Positions 9,413-18,126 of a DNA stretch of 64,000 nucleotides are shown piece after piece. Below the pieces are notes generated by a model that was given only the letters and a program-made list of their open reading frames with translations, searched no databases and was not told where the DNA came from. Each line of letters opens with the position of its first letter. The first letter of the stretch is position 1. The position numbers and the translations under genes are program-made. Source of the stretch: Allopontixanthobacter sp041741895 (lineage in GTDB: Bacteria > Pseudomonadota > Alphaproteobacteria > Sphingomonadales > Sphingomonadaceae); contig JBGSJO010000050.1 of the NCBI GenBank assembly GCA_041741895.1, positions 25,298 through 89,297 of the forward strand, read 5' to 3'.

Positions 9413-9472
9413 GTTTGGGTGGCGAAAAAGGAGCCTGATTTCACCGCCACCATGGCAATAAAGCAGCGCTGA
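9413..9472 (+). pseudogene. Relic of the 3' end of an HNH-like gene
   Basis: Read in frame from 9413, this gives VWVAKKEPDFTATMAIKQR and a TGA. The last 19 residues of the HNH-like gene at 3465-3806 are DWVANKDPDFTATMTKKRR, so 13 of 19 residues and the stop position match. Upstream of 9413 the similarity fades quickly. The relic lies in the 411-base gap between the carotenoid oxygenase and the hydrolase, which otherwise shows no gene. It indicates that a paralogous cargo gene once stood here and was lost. Confidence 0.7.
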
Positions 9473-9658
9473 TCAGCCAAGACCTTCGGCCTGAACCAAT
9501 TTCCGAATTCCCGAAACCGACCGTCCTTCGCGCAGCCACTTTTCGGCTAAATCTGGGCCGTCTTCTGAACGGCTTTGAGGGGCGCGCGCGGAATTCGCGG
9601 CCTTTCGTTCTGGTTGTCACGCGTGGCGATAAGTGCAATCTGAACGGCATTCTCTTAG

Positions 9659-11422
9659 ATGAATGCTTTGGGGAATGACGAGGGGGAGGTCCAATTGACG
9701 GTCACAGATCAAGCGATGGCTCAAAAAGTAACCTCCAAGCGTCGCTGGTGGCTGATCGTCGCTGGATTGGTCATTGTTCTCGCGGGTGCATTTCTCGCGC
9801 AGCTCGTCCGGACAACGGATGGCACGACCGTTCGGGATATACGGTTTACCGGCACGAACGGCACCGCAATGAGCGCTCTGCTGTATGTGCCGAAAAATGC
9901 TACCTCCTCGACTCCCGCCCCCGGTATTCTTGCTGTCCACGGCTATATTAATTCACGCGAGACACAGGACGGTTTCGCCATTGAATTCGCCCGCCGCGGC
10001 TACGTCGTTTTGTCACTTGATCAGACCGGGCACGGATACAGCGGCGGCGCAGCATTCTCAAACGGCTTCGGCGGCCCTGATGGCTTGAAATATTTGAGAT
10101 CCCTGCCGATGGTCGATACCAATCAGATTGGTCTCGAAGGGCACAGCATGGGCGGCTGGACGGTACTTGCGGCGGCTGCCGCTATGCCCGACGCCTATTC
10201 ATCGATGGTGCTGGAAGGATCGTCGACTGGTGCACCTTTTGCACAAGAAGGTTCGACCACCTGGCCGCGCAATCTCGCGCTCGTGTTCAGCCGCTATGAC
10301 GAATTCTCGAAAATTATGTGGGACGTCGATCGCGCGCAAGACTTGCCGACTAGCGAGAAGCTGCAAGCAGTGTTTGGCACCGATGCTCCCGTTGCGGAGA
10401 AGCGTTTGTATGGAGCGGTAGCACAAGGGACCGGGCGAAAGCTTTATCAGCCTAACACGACGCATCCCGGCGATCATTTCTCGGCGGCTGCGATCGGGAA
10501 TGCTACGGAATGGTTTGCCGCCACGCTCGATGGCGGGACGCCCCGGCCGGTTGGCGATCAGATCTGGTATTGGAAGGAAGTCGGCACAGGGATTGGCCTT
10601 GTCGGCTTCGTCATGATCATGCTCGGCGTATTTGATGCGCTTGTCCGCCTGCCGCTGTTTGCCTCCATGCGAGTAGAGGCGATCCCGGCGGCCGACCATC
10701 GTGACCGCCGCTGGTGGCGCGCGTTTGCAGTGAATACCGCGCTGCCGGCATTGCTGTTCTTTCCGACATTTATTGCCGCCTTTCTTCTGTTGCCAGCCTC
10801 GAGCTGGCTGCCGCAGGCGGTTACCACGCAAATTACACTCTGGGCCGTGGTCGGCGCTGGGATAAGCCTTTTGATAGGCCGCTTCATGTGGCGCCCCGCT
10901 GATACTCATCAATCAGACTGGACAAGATCCATCCTGTTGGCCACGGCAACTGTTGCGGCTGGGTACGGCGCACTCTGGCTCGTCGACCAGCTTTTCCTCA
11001 CGGATTTCCGGCTATGGGTCGTCGCTGTCAAACTGCCCAATCTCCGCCAATTAAGCATTGCGGCAATCTATGTCTTGCCGATCACTGTCGCCTTTCTGGT
11101 TATGACAAGGTCGCTTTCAAGCGCCACGGTCCGCAGTGACACAGGCCGATTGCAATACTTGGCCGCGATCCTGACGCTCACGACCGGCTTCATAGTGATG
11201 CTGAGCGTGATCTACGGCTTATTCTTCATGACCGGATCGCTAGTCACGGCATTCGATCCCCTCAGCACGGTGATTGCGTTGCAATTTTTGCCAGTGTTGA
11301 CCGCCGTGTCGATCATCGGAATTTTTACTTGGCAGCGGACAGGCAGCTATCGCCCCGGCGGCCTGGTAGCAGGGATGTTGGTGACCCTGTATGTCGTTGC
11401 TGGCACCGCTACACAAGTCTGA
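9659..11422 (+). CDS. Alpha/beta hydrolase fused to a polytopic membrane domain
   Basis: The 587 residues have three parts: one membrane anchor at about 28-48 (WWLIVAGLVIVLAGAFLAQLV), an alpha/beta hydrolase at about 65-290 with the oxyanion segment AVHGYINSRE and nucleophile elbow LEGHSMGGW, and a C-terminal block of about seven membrane helices (about 305-585). The topology places the hydrolase outside the membrane or at its face. I do not know a characterised member. The gene lies inside the first cassette and runs opposite to the carotenoid-oxygenase operon. A later start (MAQKVTSKRRW, residue 20) is possible. An esterase or lipase acting on a membrane-partitioned substrate would fit. Confidence 0.75.
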   Translation: MNALGNDEGEVQLTVTDQAMAQKVTSKRRWWLIVAGLVIVLAGAFLAQLVRTTDGTTVRDIRFTGTNGTAMSALLYVPKNATSSTPAPGILAVHGYINSRETQDGFAIEFARRGYVVLSLDQTGHGYSGGAAFSNGFGGPDGLKYLRSLPMVDTNQIGLEGHSMGGWTVLAAAAAMPDAYSSMVLEGSSTGAPFAQEGSTTWPRNLALVFSRYDEFSKIMWDVDRAQDLPTSEKLQAVFGTDAPVAEKRLYGAVAQGTGRKLYQPNTTHPGDHFSAAAIGNATEWFAATLDGGTPRPVGDQIWYWKEVGTGIGLVGFVMIMLGVFDALVRLPLFASMRVEAIPAADHRDRRWWRAFAVNTALPALLFFPTFIAAFLLLPASSWLPQAVTTQITLWAVVGAGISLLIGRFMWRPADTHQSDWTRSILLATATVAAGYGALWLVDQLFLTDFRLWVVAVKLPNLRQLSIAAIYVLPITVAFLVMTRSLSSATVRSDTGRLQYLAAILTLTTGFIVMLSVIYGLFFMTGSLVTAFDPLSTVIALQFLPVLTAVSIIGIFTWQRTGSYRPGGLVAGMLVTLYVVAGTATQV

Positions 11423-11587
11423 GCTGATCTACCGATGGTTGAGTCTATCGGTATGCAAGGGAGCAATTGGTCCTAGAGCAACCGCTATTGTGAAGCTGAA
11501 CTTCAGACTGCTATTGGGTTGTTTCGCGGGTCGCGCGACCGGCTGGCTTTGGGGCGCAAAGCAGACGAAGATTTTTGTGTCGTAGGC

Positions 11588-11920
11588 AAAGCCGTCACTG
11601 CACTTTTCACCGCAGAGACTATGGGTTATTTCGGTCATATTTATTAAATAATTACAGTCTATTGCACGTCTGTAATTGACTGTGAGTGCGTGATTTCACG
11701 CACAAGTTCCCCCAGTGTAGGTCATTGATATAAAAGGAAAACCTGTGTTTCGGACCAGGTCGGAAACGAACGAGCTCCGATGCTTTTGTCATTTTATAAC
11801 AATTTCAAATAATTGAATGGCTCCGGACAGCGTTTTGATGATCCAAACATGGCTCGGAATTGTCAGATTTGGTCGAATGAGTTGTCGCAATAACTGATTT
11901 TATCCACTGCTTGCTAGGCA
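11588..11920 (+). repeat. tRNA-Cys-derived direct repeat, copy B
   Basis: This copy matches A over its full length and C over the left arm. The left arm includes a perfect 8-bp-arm palindrome GTGCGTGATTTCACGCAC at 11686-11703. The core at about 11747-11770 keeps CGGAAACGAAC of the tRNA T-arm, but the acceptor end is degraded. The right arm (from TTTTGTCATTTTATAACAATTT to TTGCTAGGCA) matches A closely. It fills most of the 638-base gap 11423-12060. The rest of that gap shows no gene. It divides the carotenoid-oxygenase cassette from the FAD-dehydrogenase cassette. Confidence 0.85.
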
Positions 11921-12060
11921 ACCTGACATCACAGCCGCAAGTAACAGATAACCATAACTGAAAATCCGCTGTAGATACGAACCCGGTCCGCCCGTTGTCC
12001 TTCAGATAGACTGGGCAGGTGTGATTGGCATTCCGCACCATCACTCTCTAAAGCCGCACG

Positions 12061-13719
12061 ATGTTGCGCATCACCGAACTGACACTGCCGCTCCACCATC
12101 CGGACGAAGCACTGCCCGCTGCGATCTGCAAGCGGCTGCGGATCACCCCGCGTGACCTGGTTCGCCATCTCGTTTCACGCCGCGGCCATGATGCGCGCGA
12201 TAAGGCAAACATCTTGCTGGTCTATTCGGTCGACGTAAACGTGAAAAATGAGGCAGCGGTGCTCGCGCGCTTCCGCAAGGATCGCAACGTCCAGCCCACG
12301 CAGGACCCCCGTTATCATCTGGTCGCTAAGGCGCCTGAAGGGTGCACGTCCAAGAGGCCGGTCGTGATCGGCGCGGGACCGTGCGGGCTTTTTGCCGGCC
12401 TGATCCTCGCCCAGATGGGATTCCGCCCCATCATCCTCGATCGCGGCAAGGTGGTCCGCGAGCGCACCAAGGACACTTGGGGGCTGTGGCGGCGCGGCAT
12501 ACTCAACCCTGAATCAAACGCACAGTTCGGAGAGGGCGGCGCTGGCACCTTTTCCGATGGGAAGCTCTACAGCCGGATCAAGGATCCGCGTAATCGTGAC
12601 CGCAAGGTCCTGACTGAATTCGTCAAGGCAGGGGCACCATCCGAGATCCTCACCGAAGCGCATCCGCACATCGGTACGTTTCGGCTGGTGACGATGGTCG
12701 AGAGCATGCGCAAGAGCATCGAGGATCTCGGCGGCGAGTATCGCTTCTCCAACCGCGTTGATGACATCGATATTACTACCGATGCCCAAGGTGACCGCCG
12801 CGTTCGCGGAGTCCATCTGAGCACGGGTGAGTATCTGGAGGCCGACCATGTCGTGCTCGCAATTGGCCACAGTGCACGCGACACATTTGCGATGCTCCAT
12901 GCTGCCGGGGTACATGTCGAGGCCAAACCTTTCTCGATCGGTGTACGGATCGAACACCCGCAATCCTGGATCGACAATTCACGGTTCGGCGTCGACGCTG
13001 GCAATCCGATCCTCGGCGCGGCTGAATATCACATCTCGCACCACTGCAAGAATGATCGGACGGTTTATAGTTTCTGCATGTGCCCTGGCGGCACTGTGGT
13101 CGCCGCGACGTCTGAGGAGGGCCGCGTGGCCACCAACGGCATGAGCCAATATTCGCGTAACGAGCGCAACGCCAATTCCGGGCTCGTCGTCGCAATTGAT
13201 CCGGCACGCGACTTTCCCGGTGATCCGCTCGCGGGAATCGCGCTGCAACGCCATTGGGAATCGATGGCCTATATCGCGGGTGGATCAAGCTACAAGGCCC
13301 CAGCGCAGAGACTGGGCGACTTCCTCGCAGGACGCCCCTCCGAAGTGCTTGGGTCGGTAACTCCATCCTACAAGCCCGGAGTGTATATGACAGATCTGGC
13401 TCAATGCCTGCCCGACTACGCAGTGACCGCGATGCGCGAAGCACTGCCTGTGTTTGGCCGGCAAATCCCGGGCTATGATCACCCCGATGTGGTGATGACC
13501 GGTGTTGAGACGCGCACTTCATCGCCGATCCGCTTCACCCGGGGCGACGATCTTCAAAGCCTTAACACTGTGGGGCTGTTTCCTGCCGGCGAAGGTGCTG
13601 GCTATGCCGGGGGCATCCTGTCGGCAGCGGTAGACGGGATCAAGATTGCTGAAGCAGTGGCGTTGAGCCTTGGCGGCGACCCAGCCCGTGCAGGATACGA
13701 CGGCGCGCTCACCCGGTAG
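12061..13719 (+). CDS. NAD(P)/FAD-dependent dehydrogenase (COG2509-like)
   Basis: This 552-residue flavoprotein has an N-terminal extension of about 95 residues, then the dinucleotide-binding motif VVIGAGPCGLFAGLILA near residue 100, a central GGAGTFSDGKLYSR segment and the C-terminal FAD contact GLFPAGEGAGYAGGILSAAVDGIKIAE. This is the layout of the widespread uncharacterised FAD-dependent dehydrogenases of COG2509. Substrate and partner are unknown. It is the only gene between repeats B and C, so it would be the sole cargo of the second cassette. Confidence 0.85.
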   Translation: MLRITELTLPLHHPDEALPAAICKRLRITPRDLVRHLVSRRGHDARDKANILLVYSVDVNVKNEAAVLARFRKDRNVQPTQDPRYHLVAKAPEGCTSKRPVVIGAGPCGLFAGLILAQMGFRPIILDRGKVVRERTKDTWGLWRRGILNPESNAQFGEGGAGTFSDGKLYSRIKDPRNRDRKVLTEFVKAGAPSEILTEAHPHIGTFRLVTMVESMRKSIEDLGGEYRFSNRVDDIDITTDAQGDRRVRGVHLSTGEYLEADHVVLAIGHSARDTFAMLHAAGVHVEAKPFSIGVRIEHPQSWIDNSRFGVDAGNPILGAAEYHISHHCKNDRTVYSFCMCPGGTVVAATSEEGRVATNGMSQYSRNERNANSGLVVAIDPARDFPGDPLAGIALQRHWESMAYIAGGSSYKAPAQRLGDFLAGRPSEVLGSVTPSYKPGVYMTDLAQCLPDYAVTAMREALPVFGRQIPGYDHPDVVMTGVETRTSSPIRFTRGDDLQSLNTVGLFPAGEGAGYAGGILSAAVDGIKIAEAVALSLGGDPARAGYDGALTR

Positions 13720-13858
13720 AAATAGCCGAGCCGTAGCGCGCGAATACCTTCCTCGACGGTGGATACCGTCCCAACCCTGGCTCGATGGAACTCGCCGTCA
13801 TCGCGGATGGTTGAAGAATGACGGCGCAAAGCGGCCATCGGAATTTACGCCGCCATCC

Positions 13859-14052
13859 AAACCTTCACTGCACTTTTCACCGCAGAGGCTATGGGTTATT
13901 TCGGTCATATTTATTAAATAATTACAGTCTTTTACGCGTCTGATCTCGCCTGCAATTGACTGTAAGTGCGTGATTTCACGCACAAGTCCGCCCTGGTATA
14001 AGCCATTGATATAAAAAGAAAATTTGTGTGGAGGCCCGAGCCGGAATCGAAC
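13859..14052 (+). repeat. tRNA-Cys-derived direct repeat, copy C, joined to the intact tRNA gene
   Basis: The left arm is nearly identical to that of copy B (CACTGCACTTTTCACCGCAG through the palindrome at 13966-13983). Similarity to A and B continues through the tRNA 3' end and T-arm (to about CGGAATCGAACC) and stops inside the tRNA. The right arm of A and B is absent. This is the pattern expected where an element inserted at the 3' end of tRNA-Cys and rebuilt the gene. Confidence 0.85.
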
Positions 14053-14102
14053 CGGCGTGCAAGGATTTGCAGTCCTCTGCGTAACCACTCCGCCATCGGG
14101 CC
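14029..14102 (-). tRNA. tRNA-Cys (anticodon GCA)
   Basis: On the minus strand a 7-bp acceptor stem (GGCCCGA paired with TCGGGCC), discriminator T and an encoded CCA can be folded. The D-arm contains GGAGTGGTTACG, the anticodon loop reads CTGCAAA with GCA as anticodon, and the T-arm is CCGGTTCGATTCCGG. The length is 74 bases including CCA. Its 3' end forms the boundary of the repeat array to its left. Confidence 0.97.
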
Positions 14103-14278
14103 ACCCGTGTGCGCCCCAGTGCCTGTGCAATGGTGCGCGCGGAAGCGGCCAACTAGCGCCTTGGTAACGGCAACGCAATGATGTTCTGAAGCCTTATTCG
14201 GGCTAACAGCATTCTGGGGGCAATTTTGCTCCATTTTGGGGATAGCCTAGCCAGCCAGTTTCCTTATGAAATGTATCC

Positions 14279-15058
14279 ATGAGCATTTCCGAACTTCTTG
14301 ATCCGATCACCGCAGGCGGCGGCCCCTTGCAACTACCAGCGGCAGAGCAATGGATGCAGGGGCGGACCCTTTATGGCGGGGCATCTGCGCTGATGGCCTA
14401 TGTTGCCGCCATACGTGCATTCCCCGGTTTGCCGCCGCTGCGGGCTGCGCAGATCGGTTTTGTCGCACCCGTTGGCACGGACATGGAACTGCGCGCAGAG
14501 ATCATTCGCCAGGGCCGCAATGTCACGCAGCTACGCAGTGAAATCCTGTGCGAAGGGAAAATTGCGCTGACCGCTTTGTGGTTGTTCGGCGCAGAGCGTG
14601 AGGCAAATGGCCGCCATGCTGCGGCGCCCCTGGCGGCCGATGCCGGTAAACCGGAAGATGGCGCGCTAGTCACCAGCGGGCCGGCGCCCGAATTCCTGAA
14701 GAACAATTATGAAGTGCGCCACACTGCCCAGCAAGCCGATCCGGGTGATCCGGTGGTCCGCCGGTGGGTCAGGCTGCTGGATCGTTCCGCGATGGATCCC
14801 GTGCAGGAATTGATCCTGATCGGCGACACCTTGCCGCCATCTGCGATCCGGATCATGCAGCGGCGCGGACCGATAAGTTCGATCAACTGGTCATTCAACC
14901 TGTTCGATCCCTCTCCCGCCACACGGGATGGATGGTGGCTGGCCGAAACCGCGAGCGATCATGTCGATCATGGGTATTCCAGCGAGCGATTGCGCCTGTG
15001 GAACAGTGATGGCCGGCAAATGACTGCTGGAATACAAAGCGCGGCCATTTTCGGCTGA
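14279..15058 (+). CDS. Acyl-CoA thioesterase family protein (double hotdog)
   Basis: The 259 residues fit the TesB-like/4HBT_3 thioesterase family, which has two hotdog domains. The first carries LYGGASALMAYVAAIRAF, the usual start of the long helix, and the second ends DHVDHGYSSERLRLWNSDG. Family role: hydrolysis of acyl-CoA to free acid and CoA. It faces a crotonase gene end to end, and both suggest fatty or aromatic acyl-CoA metabolism. Specificity cannot be predicted. Confidence 0.8.
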   Translation: MSISELLDPITAGGGPLQLPAAEQWMQGRTLYGGASALMAYVAAIRAFPGLPPLRAAQIGFVAPVGTDMELRAEIIRQGRNVTQLRSEILCEGKIALTALWLFGAEREANGRHAAAPLAADAGKPEDGALVTSGPAPEFLKNNYEVRHTAQQADPGDPVVRRWVRLLDRSAMDPVQELILIGDTLPPSAIRIMQRRGPISSINWSFNLFDPSPATRDGWWLAETASDHVDHGYSSERLRLWNSDGRQMTAGIQSAAIFG

Positions 15059-15081
15059 CGGCGCTGACGCAAGTTTTCAGG

Positions 15082-15888
15082 TCAGACTTCGGAAAATTTC
15101 GGATCCCGCTTGGCCATGCCCGCCATGACCGCCTCGATCTGATTGGGTGTGCGCATTATCGCATGCTGCTCGATGCTTTCTTCCATCAGCAAATCATTAA
15201 TCGTGCGGTCATGCATCGCATTTGCCAGACGTTTCGCGGCGCGGATTGCATGCGGATTGCGCGCCGCTATATCATGGGCGATGGCGGTTGCGCGGGCCTG
15301 GGGATTGGCATCGAGATGGGTGGCAAGACCAAGCCCCAGGGCTTCCTCACCGCTGAATAAGCGGTTGGTATAGATCAGTTCCCGCAGGACATCGTCCCGC
15401 ACCAGCCCGCGCCACAGGGCATATCCGCCCATGTCGGGCACCAGGCCCCATTTGAGCTCCATGATCGCCATCCGCGCATCGGGCGCAACAATGCGTATAT
15501 CCGCCCCACTGGCAATCTGCAGTCCCCCGCCAAAACAGACGCCGTGGATAGCCGCGATTACCGGCACCGGCAGCTTGCGCCACTGCGTGGATACCTGCTG
15601 GAACTTGTTTGAATTGCCGTATGTGCGTTCGGTCAGGTTCGGCTCGTCGGACGATGGTTCGCGCCCGAAACTGGCAGTGTCGAGGCCGGCACAGAATGAT
15701 TTCCCCTCGCCCGAAAGAACCACGGCGCGTAGTCCGCGTGTCTTTTGCAGCAGGTGCCCCGCCTCGATAATGCGGGCGAACATTTCCGGGTCCAGCGCAT
15801 TCATTTTGTCGCCGCGGACCAGCTGCACCTGCGCTACGCCATGATCGTCCATGGTAATGGATACGCGGTCATTCTGTGGGAATTGCAT
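15082..15888 (-). CDS. Enoyl-CoA hydratase/isomerase (crotonase) family protein
   Basis: The 268 residues carry the crotonase fold. The oxyanion-hole segments are AVVLSGEGKSFCAGLD near residue 60 and AIHGVCFGGGLQIASGADIRI near 115. The catalytic Glu region reads ELKWGLVPDMGGY. At the usual second Glu position the residue is probably Asp, which occurs in isomerase-like members. It probably hydrates or isomerises an enoyl-CoA, and the substrate is unknown. It is convergent with the thioesterase. Confidence 0.85.
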   Translation of the reverse strand: MQFPQNDRVSITMDDHGVAQVQLVRGDKMNALDPEMFARIIEAGHLLQKTRGLRAVVLSGEGKSFCAGLDTASFGREPSSDEPNLTERTYGNSNKFQQVSTQWRKLPVPVIAAIHGVCFGGGLQIASGADIRIVAPDARMAIMELKWGLVPDMGGYALWRGLVRDDVLRELIYTNRLFSGEEALGLGLATHLDANPQARATAIAHDIAARNPHAIRAAKRLANAMHDRTINDLLMEESIEQHAIMRTPNQIEAVMAGMAKRDPKFSEV

Positions 15889-16007
15889 CTGCTACACCTG
15901 TCATTGTTTTGATGTCTTCATCGTTGCCGATGTGCAGGTAGCTGTCCAGATAATGTTGATGATCACGGCGTTCATCCCGCATCATCGCGGCGCCATCTGC
16001 ATCCTGC

Positions 16008-16496
16008 TCACAGATGCCTCCCTAGCCGCATAGAGTAAATCTCGTCCCAGGTCAGGATCAGGTGGTCCAGCAGCACGATGTCAAGCGCGGAGGCTATATC
16101 ACGTATCCGGTTTGTAGCTGACAAATCGTCGCTACTCGGGCGGCACCGACCGGATGGATGGTTATGCGCCAGCAGCAGGCCGGTGGCTCCAAACGCCAGT
16201 GCCCGGCTGAAAACCAACCGCGCGCGCATCCCGACCGAGCCAGGAGAGCCGCAGACCAGCATTTCATCGTGAAGATAACGCCCGCGACCATCGCAATAGG
16301 TTGCGTGGAACCGTTCTTCCAGCGCCCCGGAGAAATGGGATTGGAGATACCGCAGGAAACTGGGGTTTCTCACGGAAAACGGATCTGTCTGGCAATGATC
16401 GGTCACATCGCTTTCCCGCTGCGAGCGGTTGCCACCCACTGCTGCCCGCTGCGGCCCGCTGTCCAGTGGAAGCCCATCGGTCAAAGGCCGCGCCAC
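16008..16496 (-). CDS. RadC-like JAB/MPN domain protein
   Basis: From a GTG at 16496, preceded by a G-rich site, the product is 162 residues. The C-terminal 115 residues are a RadC (JAB1/MPN) domain with the metal motif AHNHPSGRCRPSSDD and the ending LLDHLILTWDEIYSMR. The helix-hairpin-helix part of full RadC is missing, as in many phage and plasmid versions. Family members are predicted metalloproteins of unknown biochemical role. The start overlaps the preceding membrane protein gene by 16 bases, so it belongs to the LuxR-type cluster upstream. Confidence 0.75.
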   Translation of the reverse strand: MARPLTDGLPLDSGPQRAAVGGNRSQRESDVTDHCQTDPFSVRNPSFLRYLQSHFSGALEERFHATYCDGRGRYLHDEMLVCGSPGSVGMRARLVFSRALAFGATGLLLAHNHPSGRCRPSSDDLSATNRIRDIASALDIVLLDHLILTWDEIYSMRLGRHL

Positions 16497-16984
16497 TGCC
16501 CCCCACGATGCGTATCCGCCTTGATGGTCCAGGACTTGTAAGGGCCGTATTTGGCCAACCGGCGGCGATGCGCCCACAGGCCCGCCCCCTGGATCAGCAA
16601 CTGCAGATAGGACGGGCCGGCATACAGGATCAGATAGACGATCGGCGACATCGCATCGGTCAACTCGCGCGCCAGATGTGCATTGAAGGCAATCAATTGC
16701 AGTGATGCAATCCATAGGGTGTACATCCGGTTTGCACGCAGGGCGATCATTACCAACGCAACCATCGCAACCAGATCGATCAGTGCATGGCCGTAATCGA
16801 TCGACACGACATTGCTGAAATTGCCGAAAATCAGGTGGTAGATCCGGTCGGAAACCAGAATGCCGAGCATGACGCCGGCAACCGCCCGTTCCGCCCCCCC
16901 ACCCTTCCAGAATGCCAGGAATGCAAGGGTGATCAGGACGATATGCTGGAGTTGGTCCCTGAGACCCGGGATTAACTCGGCCAT
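16481..16984 (-). CDS. Hypothetical polytopic membrane protein, 167 residues
   Basis: There are four to five hydrophobic segments (for example VLITLAFLAFWKG and LIDLVAMVALVMIALRA), with a positively charged tail (HRRRLAKYGPYKSW). I recognise no family. It overlaps the RadC-like gene and follows the 117-residue gene by 18 bases, so the genes are co-transcribed. Confidence 0.6.
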   Translation of the reverse strand: MAELIPGLRDQLQHIVLITLAFLAFWKGGGAERAVAGVMLGILVSDRIYHLIFGNFSNVVSIDYGHALIDLVAMVALVMIALRANRMYTLWIASLQLIAFNAHLARELTDAMSPIVYLILYAGPSYLQLLIQGAGLWAHRRRLAKYGPYKSWTIKADTHRGGQWRGL

Positions 16985-17002
16985 TGCATCATCCCCACAC
17001 CC

Positions 17003-17356
17003 TCATGCGGCTTCGAACGAGATGTTGCCTGCGAAAGCCGGGTCAGACTGAATAGCCGAACCGCCGATTTCCGTAACAATGCCTTCATCGACACCTGCAT
17101 GTTCGCGGGCAACCTTGCTGAGTTCACTGTGAACCCGCAGCAAACTGGTGGACATAGACATCGCCTGCTGTTCCGCCTGGCACAGCCGCATGATCGCCCA
17201 CTGGCCGGCATCGATGGGGACATCGGGATTCTGCCGCGCAACGAGCATTGCCTGTTTGAGTTTTGCGCAGGCGACCATCGCTTCATCGGACAAGGCTTCT
17301 GCTTCGCGGATGAGCTTGCGAATGTTGCTGGCATCCATGGTAAGATTGTTTGACAT
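17003..17356 (-). CDS. Hypothetical helical protein, 117 residues
   Basis: The sequence is soluble, mostly helical and rich in Ala, Met and Gln (for example IREAEALSDEAMVACAKLKQ and MRLCQAEQQAMSMSTSLLR). I recognise no domain. The heptad-like hydrophobic spacing suggests a coiled coil. It stands second in the minus-strand cluster, 38 bases behind the LuxR-type gene. Confidence 0.55.
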   Translation of the reverse strand: MSNNLTMDASNIRKLIREAEALSDEAMVACAKLKQAMLVARQNPDVPIDAGQWAIMRLCQAEQQAMSMSTSLLRVHSELSKVAREHAGVDEGIVTEIGGSAIQSDPAFAGNISFEAA

Positions 17357-17394
17357 TCAATGATTCTCCGGACCTGAATTCGGGCCCACCGCGC

Positions 17395-18027
17395 TCATCC
17401 GGTGTCCGCGTCTTCTGCGAGGACAACCGATGCCCTGCCGTCCAGTACCTCGCTCAAGGAAAGCGCCGCGGAAACGACCAGCACCACTCCGGCAATCATG
17501 CCAAAAGCCAGCCCGACCATCACCATGGAACGGTACAGGACGGCATGTTTACCGTCGAGCGCCCCGAAGACGACCACCGGCTCGATATCGTGTGCCCAAG
17601 GCGCATCGCGTGCGACCACATGTGCATCGGACAATCGGATCAAGCCGGGGTCGTCCCGGTCCGGGAGATCGCGGACATGCGGCGCATTGCCCATCTGCTT
17701 TTTACTGTATGCAGCATTTCTCAAGGGGGTACCGGACATCAAATTTGCGGCTTCGCCAGAGCCGGAGACAGCCGGATAGTCGGGGGATTCCGGGCCATCA
17801 CCCATTGCCCCGCCCCGGCCTTCCGACAGCCGGTACGATTCGACCAGTTCATTCAGACTGCCGGCATCGTAAATTCGCTTCAGCGCGCGAATATGCTGGT
17901 TGATTCGCGTTTCGGAGACCCCCATTTCGCTGGCGATCAGCTTGATCGGCATTCGGCGATCGACTCGGTGCATCACTTCGCGTTGCTTGTCCGTCAGCTG
18001 AGGCGCAGCTTCCCCGATCATCGACAA
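17395..18027 (-). CDS. LuxR-type HTH regulator with C-terminal membrane segment
   Basis: Residues 8-70 form a GerE/LuxR helix-turn-helix (LTDKQREVMHRVDRRMPIKLIASEMGVSETRINQHIRALKRI, quoted here in the order seen and split at MHR/VDR). A long low-complexity linker follows, then one hydrophobic helix near the end (SMVMVGLAFGMIAGVVLVVS) and a short tail. A membrane-held DNA-binding domain with HTH first is unusual for LuxR proteins. It heads the cluster with the 117-residue, membrane and RadC-like genes and probably controls them. Confidence 0.7.
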   Translation of the reverse strand: MSMIGEAAPQLTDKQREVMHRVDRRMPIKLIASEMGVSETRINQHIRALKRIYDAGSLNELVESYRLSEGRGGAMGDGPESPDYPAVSGSGEAANLMSGTPLRNAAYSKKQMGNAPHVRDLPDRDDPGLIRLSDAHVVARDAPWAHDIEPVVVFGALDGKHAVLYRSMVMVGLAFGMIAGVVLVVSAALSLSEVLDGRASVVLAEDADTG

Positions 18028-18126
18028 TCAACTCCACCTGTTTTGCAAACCTTGCGCTGCTTAGACTAGGGCAAACGTCCGGACTTTGGAAGTGAACCCG
18101 CTAAACTCTGGTCCGGACGACCTGAG

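Noticed and set aside
13870..13910. Short minus-strand frames starting MTEITHSLCGEKCS in repeats B and C, and a variant in A
   Set aside because: The shared peptide follows from the DNA repeat itself. The frames diverge outside it, have no ribosome site and differ in length, so I do not call a gene.
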